NCBI GenBank assembly: GCA_027030605.1
Contig: JALVEV010000091.1
Coordinates: forward strand, 1-33,928
DNA from: Campylobacteraceae bacterium
GTDB lineage: Bacteria; Campylobacterota; Campylobacteria; Campylobacterales; Sulfurovaceae
DNA: 33,928 nucleotides
Direction: 5' to 3'
The position numbers and the translations under genes were made by a program. Shown here in pieces: positions 24,124 through 31,395 of this stretch (positions within the stretch are counted from its first letter, which is position 1; each line of letters begins with the position of its first letter). The notes beneath the pieces are model-generated. The model saw only the letters and a program-made list of their open reading frames with translations, was not told the DNA's origin and did not search any database.

Positions 24124-24147
24124 CTGTATCCTTTCTATTTTGAGGGT

Positions 24148-24193
24148 ATTATAGCAGTTATCTAATAATATATCAAGATATATTGATATATTA
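24148..24193 (-). promoter_or_regulatory. Arsenic operon promoter with perfect ArsR-type operator
   Basis: The operator is TAATATATCAA-N6-TTGATATATTA (24166-24193), a perfect 11-bp dyad containing ATCAA-N6-TTGAT as in many ArsR sites. On the minus strand the -35 TTGATA (24176-24171) lies inside its left arm, followed by 17 bp and a consensus -10 TATAAT (24153-24148). Repressor binding would directly block RNA polymerase. Confidence 0.8.
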
Positions 24194-24283
24194 TTTAAAT
24201 TTCTGATACTATTAAAAGAAAAGGAACATAAAAATGGCTGTTTGGGCAGAGAGAGGTTGAGAGTAAGAGTTATAAAAATATAG

Positions 24284-24289
24284 TATAAT
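24284..24289 (+). promoter_or_regulatory. tetR -10 box implying a leaderless transcript
   Basis: TATAAT ends 6 nt before the ATG at 24296, so transcription would begin at or next to the start codon. No ribosome-binding site is present before the ATG. TTGAGA at 24257-24262 is spaced 21 bp away, too far for a normal -35. Confidence 0.45.
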
Positions 24290-24295
24290 CTCTCT

Positions 24296-24886
24296 ATGAA
24301 AAAACAACCCACAAGAGAAAAACTTTTAGACATAGCCTTTGAAGAGGTCTATATTAACGGCTATACAGCTACATCGGTAGATGCCATACTTAAAAAAGCT
24401 TCTGTACCCAAAGGGTCGATGTATCATCACTTTAAATCTAAAAAAGAGTTGGTACTTGCTATGGTTAAGGAGCGTCTGTTCCCTAAGATGGATGCTTTTT
24501 TTAAGTATGAGATAAAAGAGGATGAAAGCATTACTCAAAGCTTTAGAGATACTTTTTTAGCTGTCAGCAAAAATAGACTTTTAGTAACCTATGGATGCCC
24601 TTTGTACCGTTTAATGGTAGAACTCTCAGCAACAGACAAAGAGTTTGATGCCGTTCTTTCAACTAAAGTCAATGAGATGAAAGAGGGTATAAAAATGATG
24701 CTTGAACAGGGTATTGCTTTAGGTGAGTTTGATAAAAGTTTAAACTCTGAAACTTTTGCAACCTATATGCTCACTTCTGTTTGGGGCATACTCTCTTTGT
24801 CTCCCTCTCTTTCGTCTTCTAAAACTTTTTTGATACAGAGCCAATATATTTTAGATTCATTGGATGCTTATAAAATTCGGGTGTAA
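24296..24886 (+). CDS. TetR-family regulator, NemR-like
   Basis: 196 residues. The N-terminal helix-turn-helix is TREKLLDIAFEEVYINGYTA, then SVPKGSMYHHFKSKKELVLAM, as in the NemR/AcrR branch. The C-terminal ligand domain contains Cys100 in YGCPLYRLM, the position where NemR-type proteins often use a reactive thiol. Operator-like dyads with TAGAC...GTCTA half-sites lie just downstream, before the AhpD-like gene, matching the known NemR box style. It probably represses that gene in response to electrophiles or similar (inference). The transcript may be leaderless. Confidence 0.87.
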   Translation: MKKQPTREKLLDIAFEEVYINGYTATSVDAILKKASVPKGSMYHHFKSKKELVLAMVKERLFPKMDAFFKYEIKEDESITQSFRDTFLAVSKNRLLVTYGCPLYRLMVELSATDKEFDAVLSTKVNEMKEGIKMMLEQGIALGEFDKSLNSETFATYMLTSVWGILSLSPSLSSSKTFLIQSQYILDSLDAYKIRV

Positions 24887-24890
24887 ACAC

Positions 24891-24946
24891 GCCGATTCCG
24901 AAAATGCAACTTGCATATAGGGGCTTTAGCCTCGCCATATTTCAGG
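24891..24946. repeat. GGCTTTAGCC-family repeat between tetR and the AhpD-like gene
   Basis: Contains GCCGATTCCG, a hairpin ATGCAA-C-TTGCAT (24904-24916) and GGCT-TT-AGCC (24922-24931) followed by TCGCC. The 15-bp block GGCTTTAGCCTCGCC is identical to one inside the MocR gene. More GC-rich than the surroundings. It may also act as a weak transcription end for tetR. Confidence 0.5.
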
Positions 24947-24958
24947 ATTTAAAATTAA

Positions 24959-25020
24959 CTAGACCAATTAGTCTAGCTTAAGTAAAATTCCTATATACTA
25001 TCACTAGACTAAATAGTCTA
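24959..25020. promoter_or_regulatory. Paired NemR-like operators and promoter of the AhpD-like gene
   Basis: Site 1 is CTAGAC-CAATTA-GTCTAG (24959-24976); site 2 is TAGACTA-AA-TAGTCTA (25005-25020). Their centres are 45 bp apart, and a TATACT -10 (24994-24999) lies between them. Both match the TAGAC(C)-N-(G)GTCTA style of NemR-type repressors, so the adjacent TetR protein is the likely ligand. Confidence 0.65.
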
Positions 25021-25040
25021 ATTGAGTTTAAAAAGGAATT

Positions 25041-25565
25041 ATGATGTTTATGTACCAAAAAAATGAGGTTCAAAAAGAGAAGTTAGAGAAGCTTTTTAAG
25101 AAGGTAGAAGCCATCTATGGAAATGTTGTTCCTCAAATGGAATTTTTGGGCAATATAGATGTTGAGTATTTAGAAGATTTTTTAAAAGAGGTGATGCGTT
25201 TGGTAAAACACCCAAATATTGACTTTGATTTGTTTGCATTTATTCGTTTGCATATTGCTTTTAAAGAGGATTATACTTACTGTAAAGCATTTAATACAAA
25301 TTTACTGTTAGAAAGAGGATTTACGCAACCTCAACTTGATGTGGCTGTAGCCAATATTGAAGCTGTTCCTTTTGATGAAAAGCACCAAGCACTAGCTACT
25401 TTCGCCATTAAATCTATGTATGAGAGTCGTTTGTGTATTGCTTCTGATTTTGAAGAGCTTTACAATATGGGTTGGAGTCAAAAAGATGTGTTCGATGCTA
25501 TTGCTCATGCAGGGATGATATTTAAAAATGGTCGTATTTTGATGACCTATAGTAAAAAGGATTAG
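25041..25565 (+). CDS. AhpD-like / carboxymuconolactone decarboxylase-fold protein
   Basis: 174 residues, all-helical. The centre resembles the AhpD core (FAFIRLHIAFKEDYTYCKAFN), and the last third ends in an AhpD-type helix pair (WSQKDVFDAIAHAGMIFKNGRIL). The usual Cys-x-x-Cys is reduced to one Cys (TYCKAFN), so it is unlikely to be a classic disulfide reductase. AAGGA is 3 nt before the first ATG and 6 nt before the second (25044), so the latter may be the true start. Expression is probably controlled by the upstream TetR protein. Confidence 0.7.
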   Translation: MMFMYQKNEVQKEKLEKLFKKVEAIYGNVVPQMEFLGNIDVEYLEDFLKEVMRLVKHPNIDFDLFAFIRLHIAFKEDYTYCKAFNTNLLLERGFTQPQLDVAVANIEAVPFDEKHQALATFAIKSMYESRLCIASDFEELYNMGWSQKDVFDAIAHAGMIFKNGRILMTYSKKD

Positions 25566-25984
25566 CTCCTATTCACCTTACCCATCGCCTCAAACCAATC
25601 CCTCGTAAAATGTTTTCTAATATACTTCTCAGAATGAGGCACAAAACACCCTGCACAGTTTTGATGAATGGCATCGTCTGAGATGTATTGGCTCCCATCT
25701 TTAGACTTAATGCCACAGGTAGAAAAGAGGGTTCTGTTTTCTACTTGTTTAAAACCCTCATCTTTAAATCTAAAGTTAGGACAAGCACAGAAGTAGCAGT
25801 TTAGCTCTTTGTTGTCGTGGCACATTTTATTTTTAGCATAGAGAGGGCAGAAGTCAGGCTCATTTTTAACCATATTGTCAAATCTAAAGTACTCAATAAG
25901 CTCATCATCGCTTAAGTGAGCCAACTTCTCTATAATCTTTTTGTGTTTTTCACCATGCTCTTGAAACCATGAACCGTAACTCAT
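25562..25984 (-). CDS. Conserved Cys-rich protein coupled to cobS
   Basis: 140 residues with ten Cys. The core pattern is CPLY....MCHD....NCYFCACPNFR (Cys46, 55, 63, 66, 68), followed by STCGIK and HQNCAGCFVPHS. The spacing suggests an Fe-S or zinc site. I recognise no named family. Its ATG overlaps the cobS stop by 4 nt (ATGA), linking it to cobalamin lower-ligand assembly. It ends overlapping the 3' end of the convergent AhpD-like gene by 4 bp. Confidence 0.7.
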   Translation of the reverse strand: MSYGSWFQEHGEKHKKIIEKLAHLSDDELIEYFRFDNMVKNEPDFCPLYAKNKMCHDNKELNCYFCACPNFRFKDEGFKQVENRTLFSTCGIKSKDGSQYISDDAIHQNCAGCFVPHSEKYIRKHFTRDWFEAMGKVNRS

Positions 25985-26718
25985 AAGTTTACTCCTATTA
26001 TTAGTAATATTTCAACCCCTTCAAGTGTTGCTCCTAAAACATCACCATTGACAAAGCCAATCTTTAACTTAATGACAAAAGAGATAAGTAGGGCTAAAAG
26101 AAGTCCAATGAGGAGTAATAACATAAAGTTACTAACAAGTAGATAGCCAACAATGGAAAATAGGGCAAATGAAGCAAAAAAGTATGGTTTAGTTAACGCA
26201 TTTTTTAGTAAAACTGCAAAAGTAGAGCGAAACTCATAAATTGTAAAGAGTAGCAATAGAGATAGCCTAGAGACAATCGTAATAGCAATAAACTCTAAAA
26301 GGTAGTTATGCATTAAAAGATAAGCAATCCCAACAACTTTAAGAAGCATAAGAGAAGTACCATAAAGCACACCCATTGCTCCAACTGTTGGCTCTTTAAT
26401 AATCTCATAGGCATCTTTTCCTGAATGTTTTGCATAGATTGCATCAGCCACATCCATAATGGCTTCAGTATGCAAAAAACCATAGAGCATCATGTAAAAA
26501 GTAGCAGAGATTAATGCTCCAAACCAACTAAGAGAGCTTAAAAAATAGAAGAGAACAACTGTTCCTACGGCTAATAGAATTCCTACAAAAGGCAGAAAAA
26601 AGAGCATAAAGGTTAAAACCTCTTTGCGTGATAAATCATCACTTGCTTTAAAAGAGATAGGTAAAATAGAGAAGTAGGAGAGGGAGAATTTAAATCCCAA
26701 GTAGATGTTTTTTAGCAT
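25981..26718 (-). CDS. cobS: Adenosylcobinamide-GDP ribazoletransferase (cobalamin synthase)
   Basis: 245-residue integral membrane protein, usual length for CobS. Joins the lower ligand riboside to adenosylcobinamide-GDP in the last steps of B12 assembly. Visible are an N-terminal FKFSLSYFSILP, the acidic motif HTEAIMDVADAIYAKHSGKD (about 82-101, metal-binding), EPTVGAMGVLYG and several hydrophobic helices. It is coupled to the Cys-rich gene downstream. The secreted repeat protein gene lies between it and the rest of the cobalamin genes. Confidence 0.93.
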   Translation of the reverse strand: MLKNIYLGFKFSLSYFSILPISFKASDDLSRKEVLTFMLFFLPFVGILLAVGTVVLFYFLSSLSWFGALISATFYMMLYGFLHTEAIMDVADAIYAKHSGKDAYEIIKEPTVGAMGVLYGTSLMLLKVVGIAYLLMHNYLLEFIAITIVSRLSLLLLFTIYEFRSTFAVLLKNALTKPYFFASFALFSIVGYLLVSNFMLLLLIGLLLALLISFVIKLKIGFVNGDVLGATLEGVEILLIIGVNL

Positions 26719-26747
26719 ACCGAAGTATACTAAAAAATTTTAAAAAA

Positions 26748-27074
26748 CTATTTTTTTGATACCTCTTTAGATTGAGTTACAGGAACCTCTTTGGTTTCGT
26801 TAGTATCCTCTTTTTTCTTTTCGGTACTATCTTTTGCATCATCTTTTATATCTGAAGCAGTGTCTTTAATATCTTTTACAGAGTCTTTCATGTCGTCCAT
26901 TGAGTCCTTCATATCATCTTTCATATCTTTCATTGAATCAGTCATCTCTGTTTTTACGTCTTTCATAGCATCGGTCATATCAGTCATCATGTCTCCCATT
27001 GGGAACATACTAGCAGAAGCAGTGGTCATTGTAAGAGTAGTTAAAATAGCAAGTAGTGAAAGTTTTTTCATCAT
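26748..27074 (-). CDS. Secreted Met/Asp/Lys heptad-repeat protein
   Basis: 108 residues. The signal peptide (about 1-21, ends TTASAS) is followed by about eight 7-residue repeats (about 30-85) built almost only of Met, Asp, Lys, Ser and Thr, e.g. DSMKDMK, DDMKDSM, DDMKDSV. The heptad period fits a long amphipathic helix with Met on one face. The tail is Lys/Glu-rich and disordered. AAGGA is 3 nt before the first ATG and 6 nt before the second (27071). A TATAAT lies on the minus strand at 27110-27105, so it has its own promoter. Function unknown; periplasmic, perhaps membrane- or metal-binding (inference). An open frame on the other strand is only a mirror of the repeat. Confidence 0.7.
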   Translation of the reverse strand: MMKKLSLLAILTTLTMTTASASMFPMGDMMTDMTDAMKDVKTEMTDSMKDMKDDMKDSMDDMKDSVKDIKDTASDIKDDAKDSTEKKKEDTNETKEVPVTQSKEVSKK

Positions 27075-27104
27075 AAATCCTTATACGCGATTGGTTATAA
27101 AAAT

Positions 27105-27110
27105 ATTATA
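27105..27110 (-). promoter_or_regulatory. Candidate -10 box for the heptad-repeat protein
   Basis: TATAAT on the minus strand, about 30 nt before the start, within a T-rich tract on that strand. It supports an independent transcript between cobS and the other cobalamin genes. Confidence 0.4.
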
Positions 27111-27200
27111 ATAATTTTTTTTAAAAAAAGCACTTAAAAAAGTAAAAAAAACTTATATAAAAATATAAAGTTGGTCAATGAAACTTATTTACACACTCTT

Positions 27201-28211
27201 CTATTTTATACTAAGTAGAGCTTCTTTTAAAGCATCTAACTCACCTCTTGATTTGACGGATATACGGGCATAGCTACCATTTAAAGGGTAAAAATTAGCA
27301 CAGTTTCGTATAAGAATTTTGAACTTAATTAAAGCTTTTTGTAGCTCAATAGCATCTATATCTTTGAGTTGAATGAGTATAAAGTTAGCAGATGATGGGT
27401 AGATTTGCTCTGTATATTTGAATTGTTGAAATAGATTTATAAGATATTCTTTATTCTCTCTATTTGCTTTTTTTGACCTCTCTTTAAAAGTTCTATCTTC
27501 TAAAGCAGACTGTAGGTAGTTGCTATCGAACTCTGAAATCTTCCAAAGAGGCTCTTTTGTTTTAATAGCTTGAATATTTTTCGCACAAGAGAGTAATGCC
27601 CCAATACGAATACCAGCACTTGCGTAAAATTTTGTCATAGATTTTAAAATATAGAGTCTGCTATACTCTTTTAGATATTTTGTTACAGAGGAGTAGGGGG
27701 TAAAGTCTAAAAAGGACTCATCAACTAAAATGGTACACTCTTGTTCTATCCAATGTTGCATAAGTTTCTCAATCTCATAACGTTTTCCATCAGGAGTAGA
27801 GGGGTTTACAAAGATAACTAAAGCATTTTTAGCAACTGTCTCATATAGGTTCTCAAAACGGTTAATATAGTGAATTTTATAGCCATTGAGCTTTGCTGAC
27901 CTCTCATACTCACCATAACATGGAGCATAAAGAACGCATTCTTTTAACCCTAGTTCTCTAAAAAGGGTATAGATGGCTGTTGTAGCTCCATTAAAGAGTT
28001 CAAGTTGTGCTGTCTCTATGTTATAGAGTTGGGCAATGGCTTTTTCTAGTTTCTCATAGTTAGGGTAGGGTGAGATATTTAGTGTATTAAAATCAAGCTC
28101 AATATTGGGCTTGACAAAGTTAATATTTGAAGAGAGGTCAATCACCTCTCTTACCTCACACCCAATCTCTTTAGCAAATGCTATAATGTTGCCACCATGT
28201 GGTTGTTGCAT
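27201..28211 (-). CDS. Threonine-phosphate decarboxylase (CobD/CobC type, PLP enzyme)
   Basis: 336 residues of fold-type I aminotransferases. Starts with the family hallmark HGGNIIAFA. PLP residues include Asp164 (ILVDESFLDF) and Lys194 (SMTKFYA), with Arg-rich AGIRIGALL after it. The enzyme makes (R)-1-amino-2-propanol phosphate, which CbiB attaches to cobyric acid. It overlaps the end of cbiB by 41 nt. The gene symbol is left blank because naming differs between species (cobD in Salmonella, cobC in Pseudomonas). Confidence 0.9.
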   Translation of the reverse strand: MQQPHGGNIIAFAKEIGCEVREVIDLSSNINFVKPNIELDFNTLNISPYPNYEKLEKAIAQLYNIETAQLELFNGATTAIYTLFRELGLKECVLYAPCYGEYERSAKLNGYKIHYINRFENLYETVAKNALVIFVNPSTPDGKRYEIEKLMQHWIEQECTILVDESFLDFTPYSSVTKYLKEYSRLYILKSMTKFYASAGIRIGALLSCAKNIQAIKTKEPLWKISEFDSNYLQSALEDRTFKERSKKANRENKEYLINLFQQFKYTEQIYPSSANFILIQLKDIDAIELQKALIKFKILIRNCANFYPLNGSYARISVKSRGELDALKEALLSIK

Positions 28212-29064
28212 AGAGTACTCCTAGTAGTAAAATAAAAAGGTCAAAACGCTCTCTTAACTTTAGAGCTAAACGAATGTCTTTAGATGTAATCTCTTCTCTT
28301 CCATCTCCAAAAAAGGCTTTCTTTTTTAGCTTTCCAAAGTAGACCGTATCTCCTCCAAGCTTAACTCCAATAGCAAGAGCCATTGCTGAGATAGGAAGAC
28401 CTGCATTTGGGCTGTCGTGCTTTTTCCCATAACTGTAAAAGTGAAGTAGTGATTTTTTACTAAACATCAACAGCCCAATAAGCAAAGCTGTAATCCTAGC
28501 AGGAATATAGTTTGCCACATCATCAATCTTTGCAGAGAACTTTCCAAACTTCTCATAGCGTTCATTTCTGTAGCCTACCATAGAGTCTAAAGTATTGATA
28601 GCTTTATAGACAAATGCCCCCTCTAAACCAAAAAGAAGCATATAGAACATTGGTGCAACTACTCCATCTGAAAAGTTTTCAGCGTAGGTCTCTACTCCTG
28701 CTTTATTTATCTCTGAACTGCTTAATTGTGAGGTGTCACGGCTAACTAAGTATTTAATGTGTGAGGGGTTTTTGATAATATCGTAGACTGAATCATATAG
28801 CATTTTAGAGGCGATGGTGGTGGAGGCTATGATACTTAAAATGATTGTATTGTTGATGTTCGATGAAATCGAACCTACGAGTAGCCACACAATCATAATG
28901 AGTGTTGAGGTTAGTAGAGAGCCTCTAAATATATCATCTTTATAAAACCTTTTCTCAAACCATTTAATATAGTCCCCCATAATCACAACAGGGTGTCGCA
29001 TAAAAGAGAACTCCCCAAAAATTCGGTCTATGAGGTAGGCAAGTAGGGTTAGCTCAACAGACAC
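28171..29064 (-). CDS. cbiB: Adenosylcobinamide-phosphate synthase
   Basis: 297-residue membrane enzyme, joins aminopropanol phosphate to cobyric acid. Motifs: DRIFGEFSFMRHPVVIMG at the start, VSRDTSQLSSSEINKAGVET, ENFSDGVVAPMFY, NTLDSMVGYRNERYEKFGKFSAKIDD and the late DSPNAGLPISAMA. It overlaps cobQ by 11 nt and the decarboxylase by 41 nt, a tight operon. Residues about 63-69 (VGSISSN), in the loop between the first two membrane helices, are encoded by a 22-bp REP-like repeat. Confidence 0.92.
   Translation of the reverse strand: MSVELTLLAYLIDRIFGEFSFMRHPVVIMGDYIKWFEKRFYKDDIFRGSLLTSTLIMIVWLLVGSISSNINNTIILSIIASTTIASKMLYDSVYDIIKNPSHIKYLVSRDTSQLSSSEINKAGVETYAENFSDGVVAPMFYMLLFGLEGAFVYKAINTLDSMVGYRNERYEKFGKFSAKIDDVANYIPARITALLIGLLMFSKKSLLHFYSYGKKHDSPNAGLPISAMALAIGVKLGGDTVYFGKLKKKAFFGDGREEITSKDIRLALKLRERFDLFILLLGVLYATTTWWQHYSIC
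28858..28879 (-). repeat. Intragenic GTAG-led hairpin, copy 2
   Basis: Identical over 22 bp to the copy at 12206-12227 but on the opposite strand: minus CGTAG, then GTTCGAT-TTC-ATCGAAC. Here the coding strand and the repeat strand are the same and it reads VGSISSN within cbiB, a different frame and product from copy 1. Confidence 0.7.
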
Positions 29065-30394
29065 TCTCTAAAATCCTCTCTATATCTAAATGGCTTTTCA
29101 TCTTCTCTACAAACTCATTAACAGCTCTTTGTTTATACTCTTCAAACTCTCTATCTTCAAAAAGCCCATGAACAAAAGTTCCTCTAATATTCCCTTTTTC
29201 AAAAGATAGAGGATACTTTTGGCTTACTCCATGGTGAATCTCAAAACCTTTTATGGTTTTGCCAAATATATTGTAGTAACCTTGTTTTAAAACTTTCTCT
29301 TTTTGAAAGAGTATCTCATCGTCTATAAAGCCTAAACCCTCTTCAATAGTTGGAACATCAGTCTCTACTGCGTCAGGGTCAACTATTTGTCTAAACATCA
29401 TCTGATAACCACCACAGATACCAAGTATTGGCTTATTGATTTTTTTTAGTTGTTCAAACAAACCCACCTCTTTAAGCCACTTTAAGTCATTTATTACCAA
29501 CTTTGACCCAGGTAAAATAATCTCATCGTAACCATTAAGTGGAACATTTGCAGAGATAAACTCAAGAGCTATATTAGGGTTAGCAACCAAAGGCTCAAAG
29601 TCATTGTAGTTACTCATAGTAGGGTAGGCTATAACAGCTACCTTTTTAGCGTTTTTATGGTTCTTTTGTTGGTAGTTTAGAAGCGATTGAGAGTCTTCAA
29701 AGCCAAGATTAAAAGGGGTGTAGGGTAGAACTCCTAAAACAGGTATTTTAAACTCACTCTCTATAATCTTAACCCCTTTGTCAAAAAGGCTCATGTCACC
29801 TCTAAATTTGTTGATAATAACCCCTATAACATTTCTATGTAGCTCTTTTGGCAAAAGGTTATATACACCCCAAATAGAGGCAAAAACTCCACCTTTTTCA
29901 ATGTCGGCTACCAAGATGATTTTGGTTTTAAACTTGGTTGCTACATAGATATTCGATAAATCTTTATCCATAAGATTAAGCTCTACAGGGCTACCTGCCC
30001 CCTCGCATACTACACAATCATAACGCTCACTTAAGTAGGAGAAGGCTTTGTCTACAGCAGGTTTTAGCATATCTAGGTCACGATAGTACTCACGTACATC
30101 TTTAGAAGCAATAACTTTTCCATTTACAATAAGCGAAGCAGAACTTTTCTGTCCTGATTTCAGAAGAATAGGATTTAGATGGTAAGAGGGTGGCACACCT
30201 AAAACCTCTGCTTGGAAATATTGGGCAATGCCAATCTCAGAGCCATCAGCACACACTTTAGCGTTGTTAGAGACATTTTGAGCTTTAAATGGGGCAACTG
30301 TGTACCCTGCATCTTGAATGATTTTTCCAATAACAAAAGTTATAGTGGATTTTCCTGCATCGCTAGATGTTCCAAATATGGAAATATTGTTCAA
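29054..30394 (-). CDS. cobQ: Cobyric acid synthase (glutamine-dependent)
   Basis: 446 residues. N-terminal ATP-binding P-loop domain GTSSDAGKS (8-16) with APFKAQNVSNNAKV; C-terminal class I glutamine amidotransferase with nucleophile Cys327 in GICGGYQMM and catalytic His409 in FVHGLFE. Amidates four side chains of the corrin ring. Start is TTG with AAGGA 5 nt upstream; no ATG gives a sensible alternative. First gene of the cobalamin block and divergent from sppA. Confidence 0.94.
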   Translation of the reverse strand: MNNISIFGTSSDAGKSTITFVIGKIIQDAGYTVAPFKAQNVSNNAKVCADGSEIGIAQYFQAEVLGVPPSYHLNPILLKSGQKSSASLIVNGKVIASKDVREYYRDLDMLKPAVDKAFSYLSERYDCVVCEGAGSPVELNLMDKDLSNIYVATKFKTKIILVADIEKGGVFASIWGVYNLLPKELHRNVIGVIINKFRGDMSLFDKGVKIIESEFKIPVLGVLPYTPFNLGFEDSQSLLNYQQKNHKNAKKVAVIAYPTMSNYNDFEPLVANPNIALEFISANVPLNGYDEIILPGSKLVINDLKWLKEVGLFEQLKKINKPILGICGGYQMMFRQIVDPDAVETDVPTIEEGLGFIDDEILFQKEKVLKQGYYNIFGKTIKGFEIHHGVSQKYPLSFEKGNIRGTFVHGLFEDREFEEYKQRAVNEFVEKMKSHLDIERILESVC

Positions 30395-30411
30395 GTTTAT
30401 CCTTAGTTTGA

Positions 30412-30417
30412 TATAAT
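30412..30417 (+). promoter_or_regulatory. Candidate -10 box for sppA
   Basis: TATAAT, 31 nt before the sppA start, in the 53-bp divergent gap shared with cobQ. GGAG precedes the ATG. Confidence 0.45.
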
Positions 30418-30447
30418 CATAGGAATTATATAGTTAACGGAGATAGA

Positions 30448-31395
30448 ATGCAAGAAAACATAGAGCATGAAAGAAGACTCTTTGAGCAAAAAGAGCAACT
30501 TCATAAAACAGAGCTAAAGGCACTAAAGAGGCAGATTTTTGTAAGCAACTTAAAGGCTTGGATTGTTGGTCTTATTTTATTAGTTGAAATTTTCTTTATT
30601 GTTGGTTTTTTAAAAAAGTCTGGAGTAGTTGGAGAGGAGAGTTTAGCAAACGATAAAATAGCAGTTGTTCGCTACAACAAAGAGGTTACAGAGGATTTTA
30701 CCACAAAAGTTATGGAGGAGTTAGATAAGATTAGAGATGATGAGAGTTTTAAATCTGTACTCTTTATTATGGGCTCACCTGGTGGTTCACCAACAGCTAG
30801 TGAAGAGCTTTCTGAGTACCTAAAAGAGTTTCAAAAAGATAAAAACATTACTATGTATGTAGACTCCATTGCTGCTAGTGGTGGGTACTATATTGCCTCT
30901 GCAATTAAGCCTTTGATTGCTAATAAAAATGCAATAGTTGGCTCTATTGGGGTGATTATGCCTCACTATAACTTGGGTGAGTTAGCAAAAAAAGTAGGAG
31001 TAGAGGAAGACTTTATGGCAGCAGGAGAGTTTAAAAAGCCTATCTCTTTCTTTGCCAAAATAGATGATAAAAATAGAAAATATATGACGGAACACTTACT
31101 TAAACCAACATATGAGAACTTTGTCTCCTCTGTAGCTAAAAATCGTGGGCTAAGTAAAGAGCAGATTTTAAAAGTGGCAGAGGGAAAGATATATATAGCT
31201 AATGTTCCTGAGATAAAAGGGATTTTGGTTGATGAGGTCTCTTCGCTCTATAAAGTTAAAAAGATGATACGTAAAAGTTATGGTGATGATATAGCCTTTG
31301 TAGATGTAAATTTAGAGAAAGAGCCAACACTTTTTCCTAAAGTGAAGGTCAATGTTGATTTGCAGACGGCTCTTTCTAAATTTAAAATGGAGTAG
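30448..31395 (+). CDS. sppA: Signal peptide peptidase SppA-type serine protease (short form)
   Basis: 315 residues with a cytoplasmic basic/helical start (1-36), one membrane anchor (37-54) and a periplasmic S49 protease domain. Nucleophile Ser144 lies in DSIAASGGYYIAS and the general-base candidate is Lys196 in AAGEFKKPIS; GSPGGSPTASEEL is also typical. The single-domain length is normal for this phylum, against about 600 for the E. coli tandem form. Cleaves remnant signal peptides in the membrane. The 3' end overlaps the convergent LRR gene by 14 bp. Confidence 0.9.
   Translation: MQENIEHERRLFEQKEQLHKTELKALKRQIFVSNLKAWIVGLILLVEIFFIVGFLKKSGVVGEESLANDKIAVVRYNKEVTEDFTTKVMEELDKIRDDESFKSVLFIMGSPGGSPTASEELSEYLKEFQKDKNITMYVDSIAASGGYYIASAIKPLIANKNAIVGSIGVIMPHYNLGELAKKVGVEEDFMAAGEFKKPISFFAKIDDKNRKYMTEHLLKPTYENFVSSVAKNRGLSKEQILKVAEGKIYIANVPEIKGILVDEVSSLYKVKKMIRKSYGDDIAFVDVNLEKEPTLFPKVKVNVDLQTALSKFKME

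Noticed and set aside
24124..24333. Upstream extension of the DUF4395 frame by 70 codons
   Set aside because: It would read through the ArsR operator, the -10 box and into tetR; the ATG at 24123 has a proper ribosome-binding site.
26791..27111. 106-codon frame antisense to the heptad-repeat gene
   Set aside because: It is the mirror of the repeat on the other strand; the minus-strand frame has the signal peptide, ribosome-binding site and -10 box.
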